Shown in pieces: positions 16,992-25,893 of a stretch of 64,000 nt of DNA. Each line of letters starts with the position of its first letter. The first letter of the stretch is position 1. Location of the stretch: positions 23,470-87,469 of the forward strand of contig NZ_LT607432.1 of assembly GCF_900095225.1 (NCBI RefSeq), written 5' to 3'. Both the position numbers and the translations under genes were made by a program. The notes under the pieces are model-generated. The model was not told where the DNA came from and made no database searches. It saw only the letters and a list, made by a program, of their open reading frames with translations. This stretch comes from Pseudomonas sp. UMAB-08. Its GTDB lineage: Bacteria; Pseudomonadota; Gammaproteobacteria; Pseudomonadales; Pseudomonadaceae.

Positions 16992-19325
16992 CTATTGCTT
17001 GCCGCCGTCGCCTTTATCGGACGCTGCCGGAGCCGAGGGTGTTTTGGCTTTTGCCGCAGCGCTGGCCCGAACCTCTTTCTTCAGGACGTCGGCCACCTGC
17101 CCGTTGCTTTTGCGCACCGCCTCGACAAAACCCTGAAACGGCACATCGGTGATGCCGACCAAGCCCACGTGACCATTCTCGCCATCGAGCAAACGGCCCG
17201 TGACGGGTTGATCGAGGTACTGGAACCAGTGCACGCCGACGATTGAAGGCTCTGCCAGCGCTTGTTTGAGGAAGTTGGCGTAAGCCGGACCGCGATCTTC
17301 TTCTTTGGCAACTTCCATCATGCCGCCCCAGAACGGGCCGCGATCACGCGAGCCAAAATGGAATTCGCCAACCAGCACAGGCTTGCCCAGTTCGCGCAGT
17401 TGGGCGAAGTCATAACCGTCTTGAGGTTTTGGCGTGTAGAAGTTGAAGCTCAGCACGTCGCAATACTGGGCGCACGACGCCACGGCTTCCGGGGTGCTGA
17501 CACCAAAACGCCCGCCCAACAACAGGTGATTGGGCGCGTGCCATTTCAACGCATCGGAAATGGTCTTGAAGTACGTGTCGGCGAATACGCGCTGGAAGTA
17601 TTTGAAGTCAGCTTCTATCTCGGGGTGTTCCGCGCTTGGCAGCGGCGGCTCGAACCCTGGGTCTTCCATCAGCTCCCAAGCGGGCAGTTCAACACCCCAG
17701 GCTTTGGACAGGCCCTGCTGATTGCGGTACTTGTCGCGCAGTTGCTTGAGAAATGCCCGTTTGGCCGGAGCATCGGTGGTCATTTTCAAGGTGCCGTACG
17801 CTAAGGCGTAGCGCGATTTCGGGTCATCGCCGGGGCCAGCCCAGGCCAGTTCATTATCGGCAAAATAGCCCACCAGCCACGGATCATCACGATGATCGCG
17901 GGCGGCGATGGCCACGGCACGCTCGGTGGCCATGGCGAAACGCGGATCGAACGGATCCGGCATGCCACCCCACCAGTCCTTGCCCGTGCTGATACTGCTG
18001 TAATCGCCCACGATGGACAGCGGCAAGGTATACGGCACGCGTTCATTCACACCCAGTTCCGGAGCACTCCAGTTGCCGATCGTGTTAAAGCCCCAGGCTT
18101 GCAGACGATCCAGCGTGTGGTGGGTCCAGCGTTTGGCATCGACGGGCGGCGAAACGCAATCAGCAGGGGTCGCTGCGGCCACTGGCTGATCCTGCGCAAC
18201 CCCGTGGGCGTCGGCCTTGGCGCATTTTTCCTGGCCATACGTGCGTTGCAGGTTAGCGCCATAGAAATCGAACCAACGACCCTGATTGAAACTGCGGTCC
18301 TTGTTGGCACCTGTATTACTGCGGTTGTCGGCCTTGCCATAAAACACGGCCAGGGAATCGGTATCTGCCGGCAAGCTCGAGAACATCCGCTCGCGGCCTT
18401 CAACGTAGGTCCGGCTGTCTTCCGCCGTCACGGCGTTCACACCCAGGGAGTAGAACGGATGACCTTCGGGGGTGACCAGGTACCAGCGTCCGTCGAGTTT
18501 CTCGGTGCGGAAGAAGCCCTTGGCCTCAAAGGCCGGACCACCGAGCCAACCGCCAAACGTATCCTGCTTGGGCCGATCGGCCAGCCAGGTCTTGAGCTGC
18601 TGCTGCTCCTTGACCGATGAGGCTTTCAGTTGCTCATCGCTGACAATTTTTTCCGGCCATTTGGCCCGGGTGAACTGACCATAGGCATCGACGATATTGG
18701 CGTAGGCCGCTTTCTGAATCGCGTCACCTTCCTGCACGCCGAAACGCTCAAGCAGGATGCTTTGCGCAACGTTGGGTTGGCTCATCGCCACGGTAACCGA
18801 GACGACATGGCTGCGGTCCAACTCACCCGCCGCACTGGCCAAGAGCACGCGCTGCCCTTCGTAGGTCCACGGCATCGGCGGTCCAGCACGCATGCCCTGA
18901 CTCAGGGGCGAGCTGGTTTGCAGGGGAATGAATAAGGTCTGAGCAGGTCCGGCGGGCAAATCGACGCGACTGGTGATCACTTTGCCATCAGCGCTTTGAA
19001 TCTGCACATCAAGGGTCAGCGCCCAATCCATAGCGTTCTGGATGCGTAGCGTCATGGCGCTGTCATCGGACCAATCCCACACGCCGGTCTGCGGCGTCAG
19101 GCTCAGGCTGGGGCGAGCCACTGGATTGAAGGTAACGCGGCGCAACACTTCGCCTTCAGCCGTCTGCTCGGCGTTGGATTGCGGCAGGCTGGCATCCTGC
19201 GTCGCTACCTGAACCACATCGGCGGGACGAACGAAGTTGAATAACGTCTGTTGTCCATCCGTGGCCGCAAACAGCGGACCGGAACACAACAGCGCAAAAA
19301 CCGTGGACAGCGAACGGCGAATCAT
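16992..19325 (-). CDS. Secreted glycoside hydrolase, beta-agarase/beta-galactosidase-like
   Basis: A 777-residue exported protein. The signal peptide is MIRRSLSTVFALLCSGPLFA. Residues ~30-250 form a beta-rich accessory domain (LTPQTGVWDWSDDSAMTLRIQN). A (beta/alpha)8 catalytic domain follows: WYLVTPEGHPFYSLGVN opens it, VGYFADNELAW carries the probable acid/base Glu near residue 490, and PVLVGEFHFGS carries the probable nucleophile Glu near residue 655. The Asn-Glu pair and the GEFHFG motif place it with clan A retaining enzymes such as GH50-type agarases. The natural substrate in Pseudomonas is unknown. The C-terminus is a Lys/Ala/Pro-rich tail. Confidence 0.8.
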   Translation of the reverse strand: MIRRSLSTVFALLCSGPLFAATDGQQTLFNFVRPADVVQVATQDASLPQSNAEQTAEGEVLRRVTFNPVARPSLSLTPQTGVWDWSDDSAMTLRIQNAMDWALTLDVQIQSADGKVITSRVDLPAGPAQTLFIPLQTSSPLSQGMRAGPPMPWTYEGQRVLLASAAGELDRSHVVSVTVAMSQPNVAQSILLERFGVQEGDAIQKAAYANIVDAYGQFTRAKWPEKIVSDEQLKASSVKEQQQLKTWLADRPKQDTFGGWLGGPAFEAKGFFRTEKLDGRWYLVTPEGHPFYSLGVNAVTAEDSRTYVEGRERMFSSLPADTDSLAVFYGKADNRSNTGANKDRSFNQGRWFDFYGANLQRTYGQEKCAKADAHGVAQDQPVAAATPADCVSPPVDAKRWTHHTLDRLQAWGFNTIGNWSAPELGVNERVPYTLPLSIVGDYSSISTGKDWWGGMPDPFDPRFAMATERAVAIAARDHRDDPWLVGYFADNELAWAGPGDDPKSRYALAYGTLKMTTDAPAKRAFLKQLRDKYRNQQGLSKAWGVELPAWELMEDPGFEPPLPSAEHPEIEADFKYFQRVFADTYFKTISDALKWHAPNHLLLGGRFGVSTPEAVASCAQYCDVLSFNFYTPKPQDGYDFAQLRELGKPVLVGEFHFGSRDRGPFWGGMMEVAKEEDRGPAYANFLKQALAEPSIVGVHWFQYLDQPVTGRLLDGENGHVGLVGITDVPFQGFVEAVRKSNGQVADVLKKEVRASAAAKAKTPSAPAASDKGDGGKQ

Positions 19326-19444
19326 TTGATTAAGTGCTCCTAAACGACCCGTTGATGGCCAGACTTCAGAGTGACAAACAACGTGGCAAACATGGACCGG
19401 ACCGGGATAAGACCCGATCCGGTGCAAATGATGCCCAACAGCTG

Positions 19445-21589
19445 TCAGGAAATTTCGCGGCGGAACGGCGGCAGCGCGTTGAGGATCGCTTTGCCGTAAC
19501 GCTGGGTGACGACACGTCGGTCGAGCAGCGTGATGGTGCCTCGGTCTTCTTCAGTCCGCAGCAAACGTCCACAGGCCTGGACCAGACGCAACGACGCGTC
19601 AGGCACGGCGATTTCCATGAACGGATTGCCGCCACGGGCTTCGATCCATTCCGCCAGCGCCGCTTCCACCGGATCATCAGGGACCGCGAACGGGATTTTG
19701 GCGATGACCACGTGTTCGCAGTACGCGCCGGGCAAATCCACCCCTTCGGCAAAACTGGCCAGGCCAAACAGTACGCTGGACTCACCACTGTCGACCCGCG
19801 CTTTGTGCTTGTTCAGGGTTTCCTGCTTGGACAGGTTGCCTTGAATGAAAACCTGCTTACGCCAGTCGCGCTCAAGGCCGTCGAATACTTCCTGCATCTG
19901 TTTACGCGAGGAGAACAGCACCAGGGTGCCACGCGAGCCCTCTACCAGTTTCGGCAGCTCGCGGATGATGGCAGCGGTGTGCGCCACGGCATCGCGGGGG
20001 TCTGCCTTGAGGTCCGGCACGCGCAACACACCCGCATCGGCGTGATGAAACGGGCTTGGCACCACGGCGGTTACTGCGCCTTTGGGCAGGCCTGCACGCA
20101 TGCGAAAACGATCGAATTTACCCAGTGCGGTCAAGGTCGCCGAGGTCACCAGAGCGCCATAGGCAACGTTCCACAGGTTACGCCGGAGCATTTCCGCCGC
20201 GAGAATAGGGCTGGCGTTGACTTCGATATCGAACAACGAACCGCTGTCGGCCAGGGTCAACCAGCGCGCCATGGGCGGGCTGTCTTCCGGGTCTTCAGCG
20301 GTAAAGGCCGTCCACAACTCCCAGTTGCCATGGGCGCGGGCCAGCAAGCTGCCGAACAGCGGGTACCACTCTTCGGCTTGATGGCTGGCGATGCCAATGT
20401 TGACCTCGCCATCCATCCCTTCCTTGAGCAGCTCGGTCAGGCGCGTGAACAGGTCATCCAGCCGGGAAAAGCCCTTCTTCAACTCGATGCCCATGTCGCG
20501 CATGTGCTCGGGCACCACGCCACCGATGAAGCGGTGACGTGGGCGCTCGCGGCCTTCCATGTCTTCACCGGCCTTGAAATCGGCCAATTGTTCACAGGCG
20601 GCGAACATGAACTGTTGCTGGGTCTTGATCTCACGGGCCAGTTCCGGCACCTGCTCGATCAACTTGCCCAAGTCGCCCGGCAAAGGGTGCTGGGCCAGCA
20701 GTTTGGCGAGGTTCTTGGCGGTCTGCTCCAGCCAGTCCGACGTCGAGCGCAGGCGCGTGTAATGGGCAAAGTGGCCGATGGCTTTATCCGGCAGGTGATG
20801 GCCTTCATCGAATACGTACAGGGTCTCGCGCGGGTCAGGCAACACCGCGCCGCCGCCCAACGCCAGGTCTGCCAGCACCATGTCGTGGTTGGTGACGATG
20901 ACATCGACTTTACTCATGCCCTCACGGGCCTTATAAAAAGCGCATTGGCCGAAGTTCGGGCAATGGCGATTGGTGCACTGGCTATGGTCGGTGGTCAGGC
21001 GCGCCCAATCCTGGTCTTCCAGCGCTTGCGGCCAGCTGTCACGGTCGCCGTCCCATTTATTGCCGGCGAGCTTTTCGATCATGCTGGTAAACAGCTTCTG
21101 ACTGGCCTCATCGACTTCGATTTTGAAGCCTTCTTCTTCGAAAAGCTGGGCAGTGGCGTTGGTTGCATCACCTTCCTGCAGCAGCATGTCGAGCTTGGAC
21201 AGGCACATATAGCGGCCGCGCCCCTTGGCCAGGGCGAAGCTGAAGTTCAATCCACTATTGCGCATCAGGTCCGGCAAGTCTTTGTAGACGATCTGCTCCT
21301 GCAGAGCGACGGTGGCCGTGGCGATTACCAGGCGCTTGCCCGCCGCCTTGGCAGTCGGAATCGCTGCAATGGCATACGCCACGGTCTTGCCGGTGCCGGT
21401 GCCCGCCTCGACGGCGACCACTGCCGGGTCGCCCGAACGCCGGCCTTCCTCGTCAGTGTCGATGTCGCCCAGCACTTTGGCGATCTCGGCGATCATCAAA
21501 CGCTGGCCATAGCGCGGCTTGAGGCTCTTGGCTTCGAGGAAACGCGAATAGGCGCCCTGGATCTGGGATTTGAGTTCGTTACTGATCAT
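19445..21589 (-). CDS. dinG: ATP-dependent DNA helicase DinG
   Basis: A 714-residue superfamily 2 helicase of the XPD/DinG type that unwinds DNA 5'-3', including R-loops and forked substrates. Walker A is EAGTGTGKT (63-69). Four cysteines for a [4Fe-4S] cluster are seen: one in GRYMCLSK near 127 and three in CTNRHCPNFGQC near 200. The DEAH-type box is DEGHHL near 254. The C-terminal helicase motifs QACGRLLRTEEDRG and LDRRV are complete. It is monocistronic and divergent from the CopD-like gene. A 765-codon antisense open frame on the other strand is a shadow of codon bias. Confidence 0.93.
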   Translation of the reverse strand: MISNELKSQIQGAYSRFLEAKSLKPRYGQRLMIAEIAKVLGDIDTDEEGRRSGDPAVVAVEAGTGTGKTVAYAIAAIPTAKAAGKRLVIATATVALQEQIVYKDLPDLMRNSGLNFSFALAKGRGRYMCLSKLDMLLQEGDATNATAQLFEEEGFKIEVDEASQKLFTSMIEKLAGNKWDGDRDSWPQALEDQDWARLTTDHSQCTNRHCPNFGQCAFYKAREGMSKVDVIVTNHDMVLADLALGGGAVLPDPRETLYVFDEGHHLPDKAIGHFAHYTRLRSTSDWLEQTAKNLAKLLAQHPLPGDLGKLIEQVPELAREIKTQQQFMFAACEQLADFKAGEDMEGRERPRHRFIGGVVPEHMRDMGIELKKGFSRLDDLFTRLTELLKEGMDGEVNIGIASHQAEEWYPLFGSLLARAHGNWELWTAFTAEDPEDSPPMARWLTLADSGSLFDIEVNASPILAAEMLRRNLWNVAYGALVTSATLTALGKFDRFRMRAGLPKGAVTAVVPSPFHHADAGVLRVPDLKADPRDAVAHTAAIIRELPKLVEGSRGTLVLFSSRKQMQEVFDGLERDWRKQVFIQGNLSKQETLNKHKARVDSGESSVLFGLASFAEGVDLPGAYCEHVVIAKIPFAVPDDPVEAALAEWIEARGGNPFMEIAVPDASLRLVQACGRLLRTEEDRGTITLLDRRVVTQRYGKAILNALPPFRREIS

Positions 21590-21700
21590 TGGCTTAGGGC
21601 GCTACGAATGCTGGATGAGGGTGCTGGATAAATTTTCAGTGTTTCTGAGAGGCCGCTATCATACCGTGCTAATTCCTCTCGCGCAGAATGGAGTACCCGA

Positions 21701-22165
21701 ATGACCGCTTTCGCCCTTGTCTACCCGTTGCACGTGCTGGCCGCCCTGATCTGGGTCGGCGGTATGTTCTTCGCCTGGATGGTCTTGCGCCCGGCAGCCG
21801 GTGTCGCTCTGGAAGGTCCTGCGCGCCTGAAATTGTGGGTCCAGGTGTTTCCGCGCTTCTTTCTCTGGGTCTGGGTGGCGGTGGTGGTATTGCCCGTCAC
21901 AGGCGTAGGCATGATCCATCTGCAGTTCGCCGGTTTTGAACTGGCGCCGCGTTATGTGCAGGTAATGATGGGCTTGTACGTGGTGATGGTGGCGCTGTTT
22001 ATCCGCATCCAGGCACTGCAATTGCCTGAACTGCGCCGTGCGGTGGCAGCCGAACAATGGCCAGAGGGCGCTGCTGTATTGGGCCGTATTCGCCGCCTGG
22101 TGGGGATTAATCTGATCGTGGGGCTGGTGCTGGTGGCCGTGGCTGCGGCTCGGTTCGGGTTTTGA
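21701..22165 (+). CDS. CopD-like integral membrane protein
   Basis: A 154-residue protein with four predicted transmembrane helices. It has the family opening YPLHVLAALIWVGGMFFAWMVLRP, in which His and Trp-x-Gly-Gly are conserved, then FPRFFLWVWVAVVVLPVTG and LVGINLIVGLVLVAVA. It belongs to the broad CopD/YckC-type family of small membrane proteins; the evidence is for fold, not for copper transport. It stands alone, with a strong hairpin after it. Confidence 0.8.
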   Translation: MTAFALVYPLHVLAALIWVGGMFFAWMVLRPAAGVALEGPARLKLWVQVFPRFFLWVWVAVVVLPVTGVGMIHLQFAGFELAPRYVQVMMGLYVVMVALFIRIQALQLPELRRAVAAEQWPEGAAVLGRIRRLVGINLIVGLVLVAVAAARFGF

Positions 22166-22204
22166 CAAGCAATCGGTGAAGCGCGCCTGATCAGAGGCTC
22201 AGCC

Positions 22205-22233
22205 TCGGGCGGTGTATCGGATACACCGCCCGA
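22205..22233. terminator. Near-perfect hairpin between convergent genes
   Basis: TCGGGCGGTGTATC (22205-22218) and GATACACCGCCCGA (22220-22233) are exact reverse complements around a single G. The site lies between convergent stops at 22165 and 22242. It has no T-run, so it is a strong hairpin that could terminate or protect both mRNAs; a palindromic protein site is the alternative. Confidence 0.55.
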
Positions 22234-22241
22234 ATACCGGC

Positions 22242-23000
22242 TTACAAACGCTGCAAGGTCAACGCACCATTGGGACCTGCCGCGCCGGGCTGGCCCGGTT
22301 GACCTGGCTTACCGGCTTTTCCGCCGTCAGCACGATAGACCACGCAGCCCTTTGAAGCGCCACCCTTGCCGGGATGGCCGCCCTCTCCTGCCAGACCACC
22401 CGCGCCGCCGTTGACCTGCACGTTCACACGCTCTGCCGGAAAGCTTTGTGGCAGTTCGATACGCACCTGCGCACCCGCTGCACCGTCGTGACCGTTGCCC
22501 CCATTGTCGCCATCATGCCCGCGACCCGCCTGACCCCAGGTGCAACCCGGAGCCTGACCATTCGCGCCGTCCAGGCCGACAAAACCGGGCGCGCCCGAAC
22601 CACCACGGGCATCGACCGATAACGCTTCTGCCGTCAGGTTTTCCAGGCGCAAGGTCAGGTTACGGCCGGGCAATGCGGGTTTGAGGAATGTGCCGGGAGC
22701 GCCACGGGCAGTGATCTGGCTACCTGACGCCAACTGACCACGGCCTACCACCAGATTGAAGCCCTGTTCGCTGGGCACAATCGCAATCCGCGCTTCGTGG
22801 CCCAGTATCAATTCACCGACCTTTACTTCGACCAGACTGGAGGGAATCAGCAAGGTGCCGTAATCGGCGACTTCCAGACGTTCCAGTTGCAAGACGCTGG
22901 TTTTACCGGGCAGACGCATCAGCGAATGCGACTCGACCGTGACCACTTGGGCGATGGCCATCGGGCTGCACAATAAGGCCAACAGGCAAAGCTTACGCAT
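22242..23000 (-). CDS. Exported collagen-like Gly-rich protein
   Basis: A 252-residue protein with signal peptide MRKLCLLALLCSPMAIA. Residues 20-130 look like a beta-rich domain (LQLERLEVADYGTLLIPSS). The rest is rich in Gly-x-y triplets resembling collagen, for example GLDGANGQAPG, GDNGGNGHDGAAGA and GKPGQPGQPGAAGPNG. Two cysteines (PGCTWG and KGCVVY) flank the repeats. The role is unknown; collagen-like bacterial proteins are often surface-exposed. The start at 23000 overlaps the upstream DUF1145 gene by 8 bp, so the two form a small operon. Confidence 0.75.
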   Translation of the reverse strand: MRKLCLLALLCSPMAIAQVVTVESHSLMRLPGKTSVLQLERLEVADYGTLLIPSSLVEVKVGELILGHEARIAIVPSEQGFNLVVGRGQLASGSQITARGAPGTFLKPALPGRNLTLRLENLTAEALSVDARGGSGAPGFVGLDGANGQAPGCTWGQAGRGHDGDNGGNGHDGAAGAQVRIELPQSFPAERVNVQVNGGAGGLAGEGGHPGKGGASKGCVVYRADGGKAGKPGQPGQPGAAGPNGALTLQRL

Positions 23001-23268
23001 GAGCAACCTCCGCCGATGGGCGGGAAATGGACTGGATGTGAAAAATACCGAACACAAGAATTTGCAGGCGGTCGCGCCATGGATGAACACGCCCGCGCAG
23101 GTTGCTATTGAATAGCATCAGTTCAAGCAGGTGGGTCAGCAATGCCAGGCTGCCGGCCAGACTGAGCAACACATCGAAAGGACTTGGCAGCACAGTGACC
23201 CTATTGACCAGCACCATCAGCCAGAATCCCAGCGTCATCACCTTCCCCAACCCCCAAAACAGCTTCAT
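22993..23268 (-). CDS. DUF1145 small membrane protein
   Basis: A 91-residue protein starting MKLFWGLGKVMTLGFWLMVLVN with two transmembrane helices. The second is FDVLLSLAGSLALLTHLLELMLF. The basic segment RGRVHPWRDRLQILVFGIFHI follows, characteristic of the DUF1145 family (COG3776). Its function is not known. The five-codon extension up to 23283 was dropped because the family begins at this Met. Its stop lies inside the start of the collagen-like gene, suggesting coupled translation. Confidence 0.75.
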   Translation of the reverse strand: MKLFWGLGKVMTLGFWLMVLVNRVTVLPSPFDVLLSLAGSLALLTHLLELMLFNSNLRGRVHPWRDRLQILVFGIFHIQSISRPSAEVAHA

Positions 23269-23430
23269 ACATGCCCCTGGCAATTATTCTTTCGCGCACA
23301 GTAACGGCTTCTGCGCGAGATTTGCCAGCGGCCATTTAAAAATGTTCGAGCGCCCCGATTAGAGATGCTGTCTGCACCGTTAAAAATGTCGAGGCGACAC
23401 ACACGCATCGACCCGACATGTGTAAGCGCA

Positions 23431-24135
23431 TCAACGATTGATTTTAATTTCCACACGACGGTTCAAGGCGCGCCCTTCAGCCGTTTTGTTATCGGCGACC
23501 GGACGACTTTCGCCTTCACCCACTACGGAGACGAAGCTGCTGCGTGCAATGCCCGTACTGACCAGATAATCAGTAACCGACATCGCCCGTTTTTTCGAGA
23601 GCTTCTTGTTGTAAGCGTCACTGCCGACACTGTCGGTGTGCCCGCTGACATGCAGTTGAGCGCTGGGCGCTTCTCTTTTCAGTCGCGTACTGATGAGGTC
23701 GAGTTTCGATTTATCAGCGGGGGTCAGTTTCGCCGAGTCGAACTTGAAGTACACGTCGTTGATAACAATCGTTTCTTCTTTAGGCACAACCGCTTCTACG
23801 ACGACCGGTTCAGGCGCCGGGGCCACAACAGCTGGGCAGCCATTGGCATCGACCTGCACGCCTTTAGGCGTACCAGGGCACTTGTCGCGGCTGTCCGGTA
23901 CACCATCACCATCTTCGTCGCCATCGCCGTGCACCCAGCAATAAGCGGCAGCCACGCCACCGCCGATCAACGCACCATAGCCCGCGAAAGTGGCGTTTTG
24001 AATCGCCCCTAATCCCGCACCGGTTACGCCACCGACTGCGGCACACATAGGCCAGTCGGTTTTTTGCAAACCTGCACAACCCGTCAATACACTGGTCAGC
24101 AGAATAAGAGGTAACGCTACCCGAAACATGCTCAT
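23431..24135 (-). CDS. OmpA-family outer-membrane lipoprotein
   Basis: A 234-residue lipoprotein. The lipobox is SVLTGC-AGL. A glycine-zipper-like segment follows (GGVTGAGLGAIQ, GYGALIGGGVAAAY), then a calcium-binding type 3 thrombospondin-like stretch (HGDGDEDGDGVPDSRDKCPG). The C-terminal OmpA domain at 120-234 contains FDSAKLTP, VSGHTDSVGSD, LSKKRAMSVTDYL and LNRRVEIKI. The ATG at 24135 is nine bases after AGGAG; the ATG at 24144 overlaps that site. It links outer membrane and peptidoglycan. It is monocistronic. Confidence 0.88.
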   Translation of the reverse strand: MSMFRVALPLILLTSVLTGCAGLQKTDWPMCAAVGGVTGAGLGAIQNATFAGYGALIGGGVAAAYCWVHGDGDEDGDGVPDSRDKCPGTPKGVQVDANGCPAVVAPAPEPVVVEAVVPKEETIVINDVYFKFDSAKLTPADKSKLDLISTRLKREAPSAQLHVSGHTDSVGSDAYNKKLSKKRAMSVTDYLVSTGIARSSFVSVVGEGESRPVADNKTAEGRALNRRVEIKINR

Positions 24136-24305
24136 TGAGTTCATCTCCTATGGGATCGGTCCAGAACCGATGCATTTGGAGTAAAGACCCCACTTTCAGA
24201 GTGCGCCAACCCACTGCAATAAAAGCGTCCCGCAAACGTGATACGCATAGGACTAGGCCATCTCGCTACAGCAGGCTAGTCTTGCAACTCAATTGAGGAT
24301 TTTCG

Positions 24306-24803
24306 ATGACCGAAGGCTTTTCTGTGCGCACGCCCCAACAGGCGCTGGCCGCATTACTTGATCGTTACGCACCCAAGCGTTTGTTGTTGATCGGTGCCGG
24401 AAGTTTTCCTGCACTTGAGGCGTTTCAGGCTGCTCACCCGGAAACCGAACTGGCCCATGCCGCACCCGGCGCCTTGCCGGCCGAGCTGGCGGCGCAACGC
24501 TTCGATCTGGCACTGGTGGTCGATTGCCTGGAGCATTTGCCCAAACGCCTCGGCCTGGAACTGCTGGGCGGGATCCGCAACCTGAACGCCAGCCGCATTG
24601 CCGTGCTCGCAGATCTGCATGCGTGCGGCTGGCAGGACACGGACTTTTATTCACTGGCACTGCAAGCCAGTGAACGCTTTGCCCGTGACGAGCAGATTCT
24701 GACCTTGTTCACTTACGACCTGCGTGAATACAAACAAGTCCCCGACTGGCTGAACGCCAAGTTCTGGGCCAATCCAGAGAATTTCGGCAAGTACTGGTGG
24801 TAA
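24306..24803 (+). CDS. Hypothetical protein with methyltransferase-like fold (DUF6231-like)
   Basis: A 165-residue soluble protein. RLLLIGAGSFPALEAFQ resembles a degraded S-adenosylmethionine-binding motif I, and FDLALVVDCLEHLPKR resembles motif IV of class I methyltransferases. The C-terminus is FWANPENFGKYWW. It appears to be a Pseudomonas-type conserved protein; I tentatively place it in DUF6231. The glycine-rich loop is shorter than in active enzymes, so activity is uncertain. It lies 3 bp upstream of the YchJ-type gene and is probably cotranscribed. Confidence 0.65.
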   Translation: MTEGFSVRTPQQALAALLDRYAPKRLLLIGAGSFPALEAFQAAHPETELAHAAPGALPAELAAQRFDLALVVDCLEHLPKRLGLELLGGIRNLNASRIAVLADLHACGWQDTDFYSLALQASERFARDEQILTLFTYDLREYKQVPDWLNAKFWANPENFGKYWW

Positions 24804-24806
24804 ATC

Positions 24807-25280
24807 ATGAGTAGTTCGATCTGCCCGTGTGGCAGCGGCAATTTACTGGACGCCTGCTGCGGGCATTATCACGCGGGCCTCCCCGCCCCAAGCGCGGAAG
24901 CCTTGATGCGCTCGCGCTACAGCGCCTATGTACTGGGCTTGATCGACTACCTGCTGGACACCACGCTGCCCGCGCAGAAGGAAGGTCTGGATCGCCAATC
25001 GATCAGTGACTGGAGCGCACACAGCACCTGGCTGGGCCTGACCGTCGAAAACGTGGAAGTGTTCGGCGGTAAACCCGAGCATGCGTTTGTAACCTTTGTT
25101 GCTCGCTGGCATGACGGCAGTGGCGAGCACAGCCATCGTGAGCGCTCGGCGTTCGTGCAGAATGAGGGTCGTTGGTATTTCATCGATCCCACCGTGCAGC
25201 TCAAGGCCGGACGCAACGACGCGTGCCCCTGTGGCAGCGGGCAAAAATTCAAGAAGTGTTGCGCCGGTTATCTGGGCTGA
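24807..25280 (+). CDS. YchJ-family protein with two SEC-C zinc motifs
   Basis: A 157-residue protein. An N-terminal SEC-C motif (CPCGSGNLLDACCG) and a C-terminal one (CPCGSGQKFKKCC) flank the YchJ core, which is an NTF2-like fold (ALMRSRYSAYVLG, ADLLDTTLPAQ-like region, YFIDPTVQL). The cysteine motifs bind zinc as in the SecA C-terminus, where they contact SecB and ribosomes. The role of YchJ is not established. Three bases separate it from the preceding gene. Confidence 0.85.
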   Translation: MSSSICPCGSGNLLDACCGHYHAGLPAPSAEALMRSRYSAYVLGLIDYLLDTTLPAQKEGLDRQSISDWSAHSTWLGLTVENVEVFGGKPEHAFVTFVARWHDGSGEHSHRERSAFVQNEGRWYFIDPTVQLKAGRNDACPCGSGQKFKKCCAGYLG

Positions 25281-25287
25281 ATCGGGT

Positions 25288-25824
25288 TCAGCTCAACGAT
25301 AGGTACGACGTGTCTGGCGCAGGCCCTGGCTTGGGCCTCTCTAGCTGGCCCATGTCACTGCCCACTGGTGCCAGGCTGATTTGTGACAAATCCAGACGCG
25401 GCGCTGGCGTCTCGGCTTTTGGGTCCTGCATATCGCTACCCACCTCTGCGATCGAGAAATCAGGGGCATCTACCGCCGAAAAAGCCGCCATGTAGGCGTC
25501 TCTTGGGGCCACGTGTGATCGGTGACCAGGTTGAACCGGGCGGTTAAAGCCAGGCGCATCGGGCGGCGGCGCCAGCTCCACTTCCTCCATATCAACCTGC
25601 ATGTCGACCTTTTCGACCAGGGCCCCGGCGCGCTCAAGCGTCGAGCGATATTTCTCTGCCGCAGCCTCATCGAGATTGTTCTTGAGCACCAGACGACGTC
25701 CGGAAAACAGCAGCTCGATGCGCTGGGCATCCGCCTGAAACAACTTCGCCAGGTTCGCCTCGACCCGCTCGCGCTGGGCGCCGGGGACCAATTGGCCCGT
25801 AAAGACAATTTCGTAAAGGTTCAT
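25288..25824 (-). CDS. Hypothetical protein, N-terminal domain shared with Pseudomonas DUF805 proteins
   Basis: A 178-residue protein. Residues 1-70 (YEIVFTGQLVPGAQRERV, LAKLFQADAQRIELLFSGRR, YRSTLERAGALVEKV) match the small alpha/beta domain that precedes the membrane part of many Pseudomonas DUF805 proteins. Here it is followed by a Pro- and Asp-rich, probably disordered tail (PPPDAPGFNRP, GSDMGQLERPKPGPAPD) and not by helices. The function is unknown. It is convergent with the YchJ-type gene, with 7 bp between stops. Confidence 0.65.
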   Translation of the reverse strand: MNLYEIVFTGQLVPGAQRERVEANLAKLFQADAQRIELLFSGRRLVLKNNLDEAAAEKYRSTLERAGALVEKVDMQVDMEEVELAPPPDAPGFNRPVQPGHRSHVAPRDAYMAAFSAVDAPDFSIAEVGSDMQDPKAETPAPRLDLSQISLAPVGSDMGQLERPKPGPAPDTSYLSLS

Positions 25825-25893
25825 TGGCCATACTCCTACTGCACATGCCCAGAGTATGGCGCAAGCCCACGCTCACAGGTCAAGAGGAAGTGC

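Noticed and set aside
19334..21631. 765-codon open frame on the plus strand opposite dinG
   Set aside because: Its translation has no recognisable domain and is the mirror of the GC-biased codon use of dinG, whose helicase motifs are complete on the minus strand.
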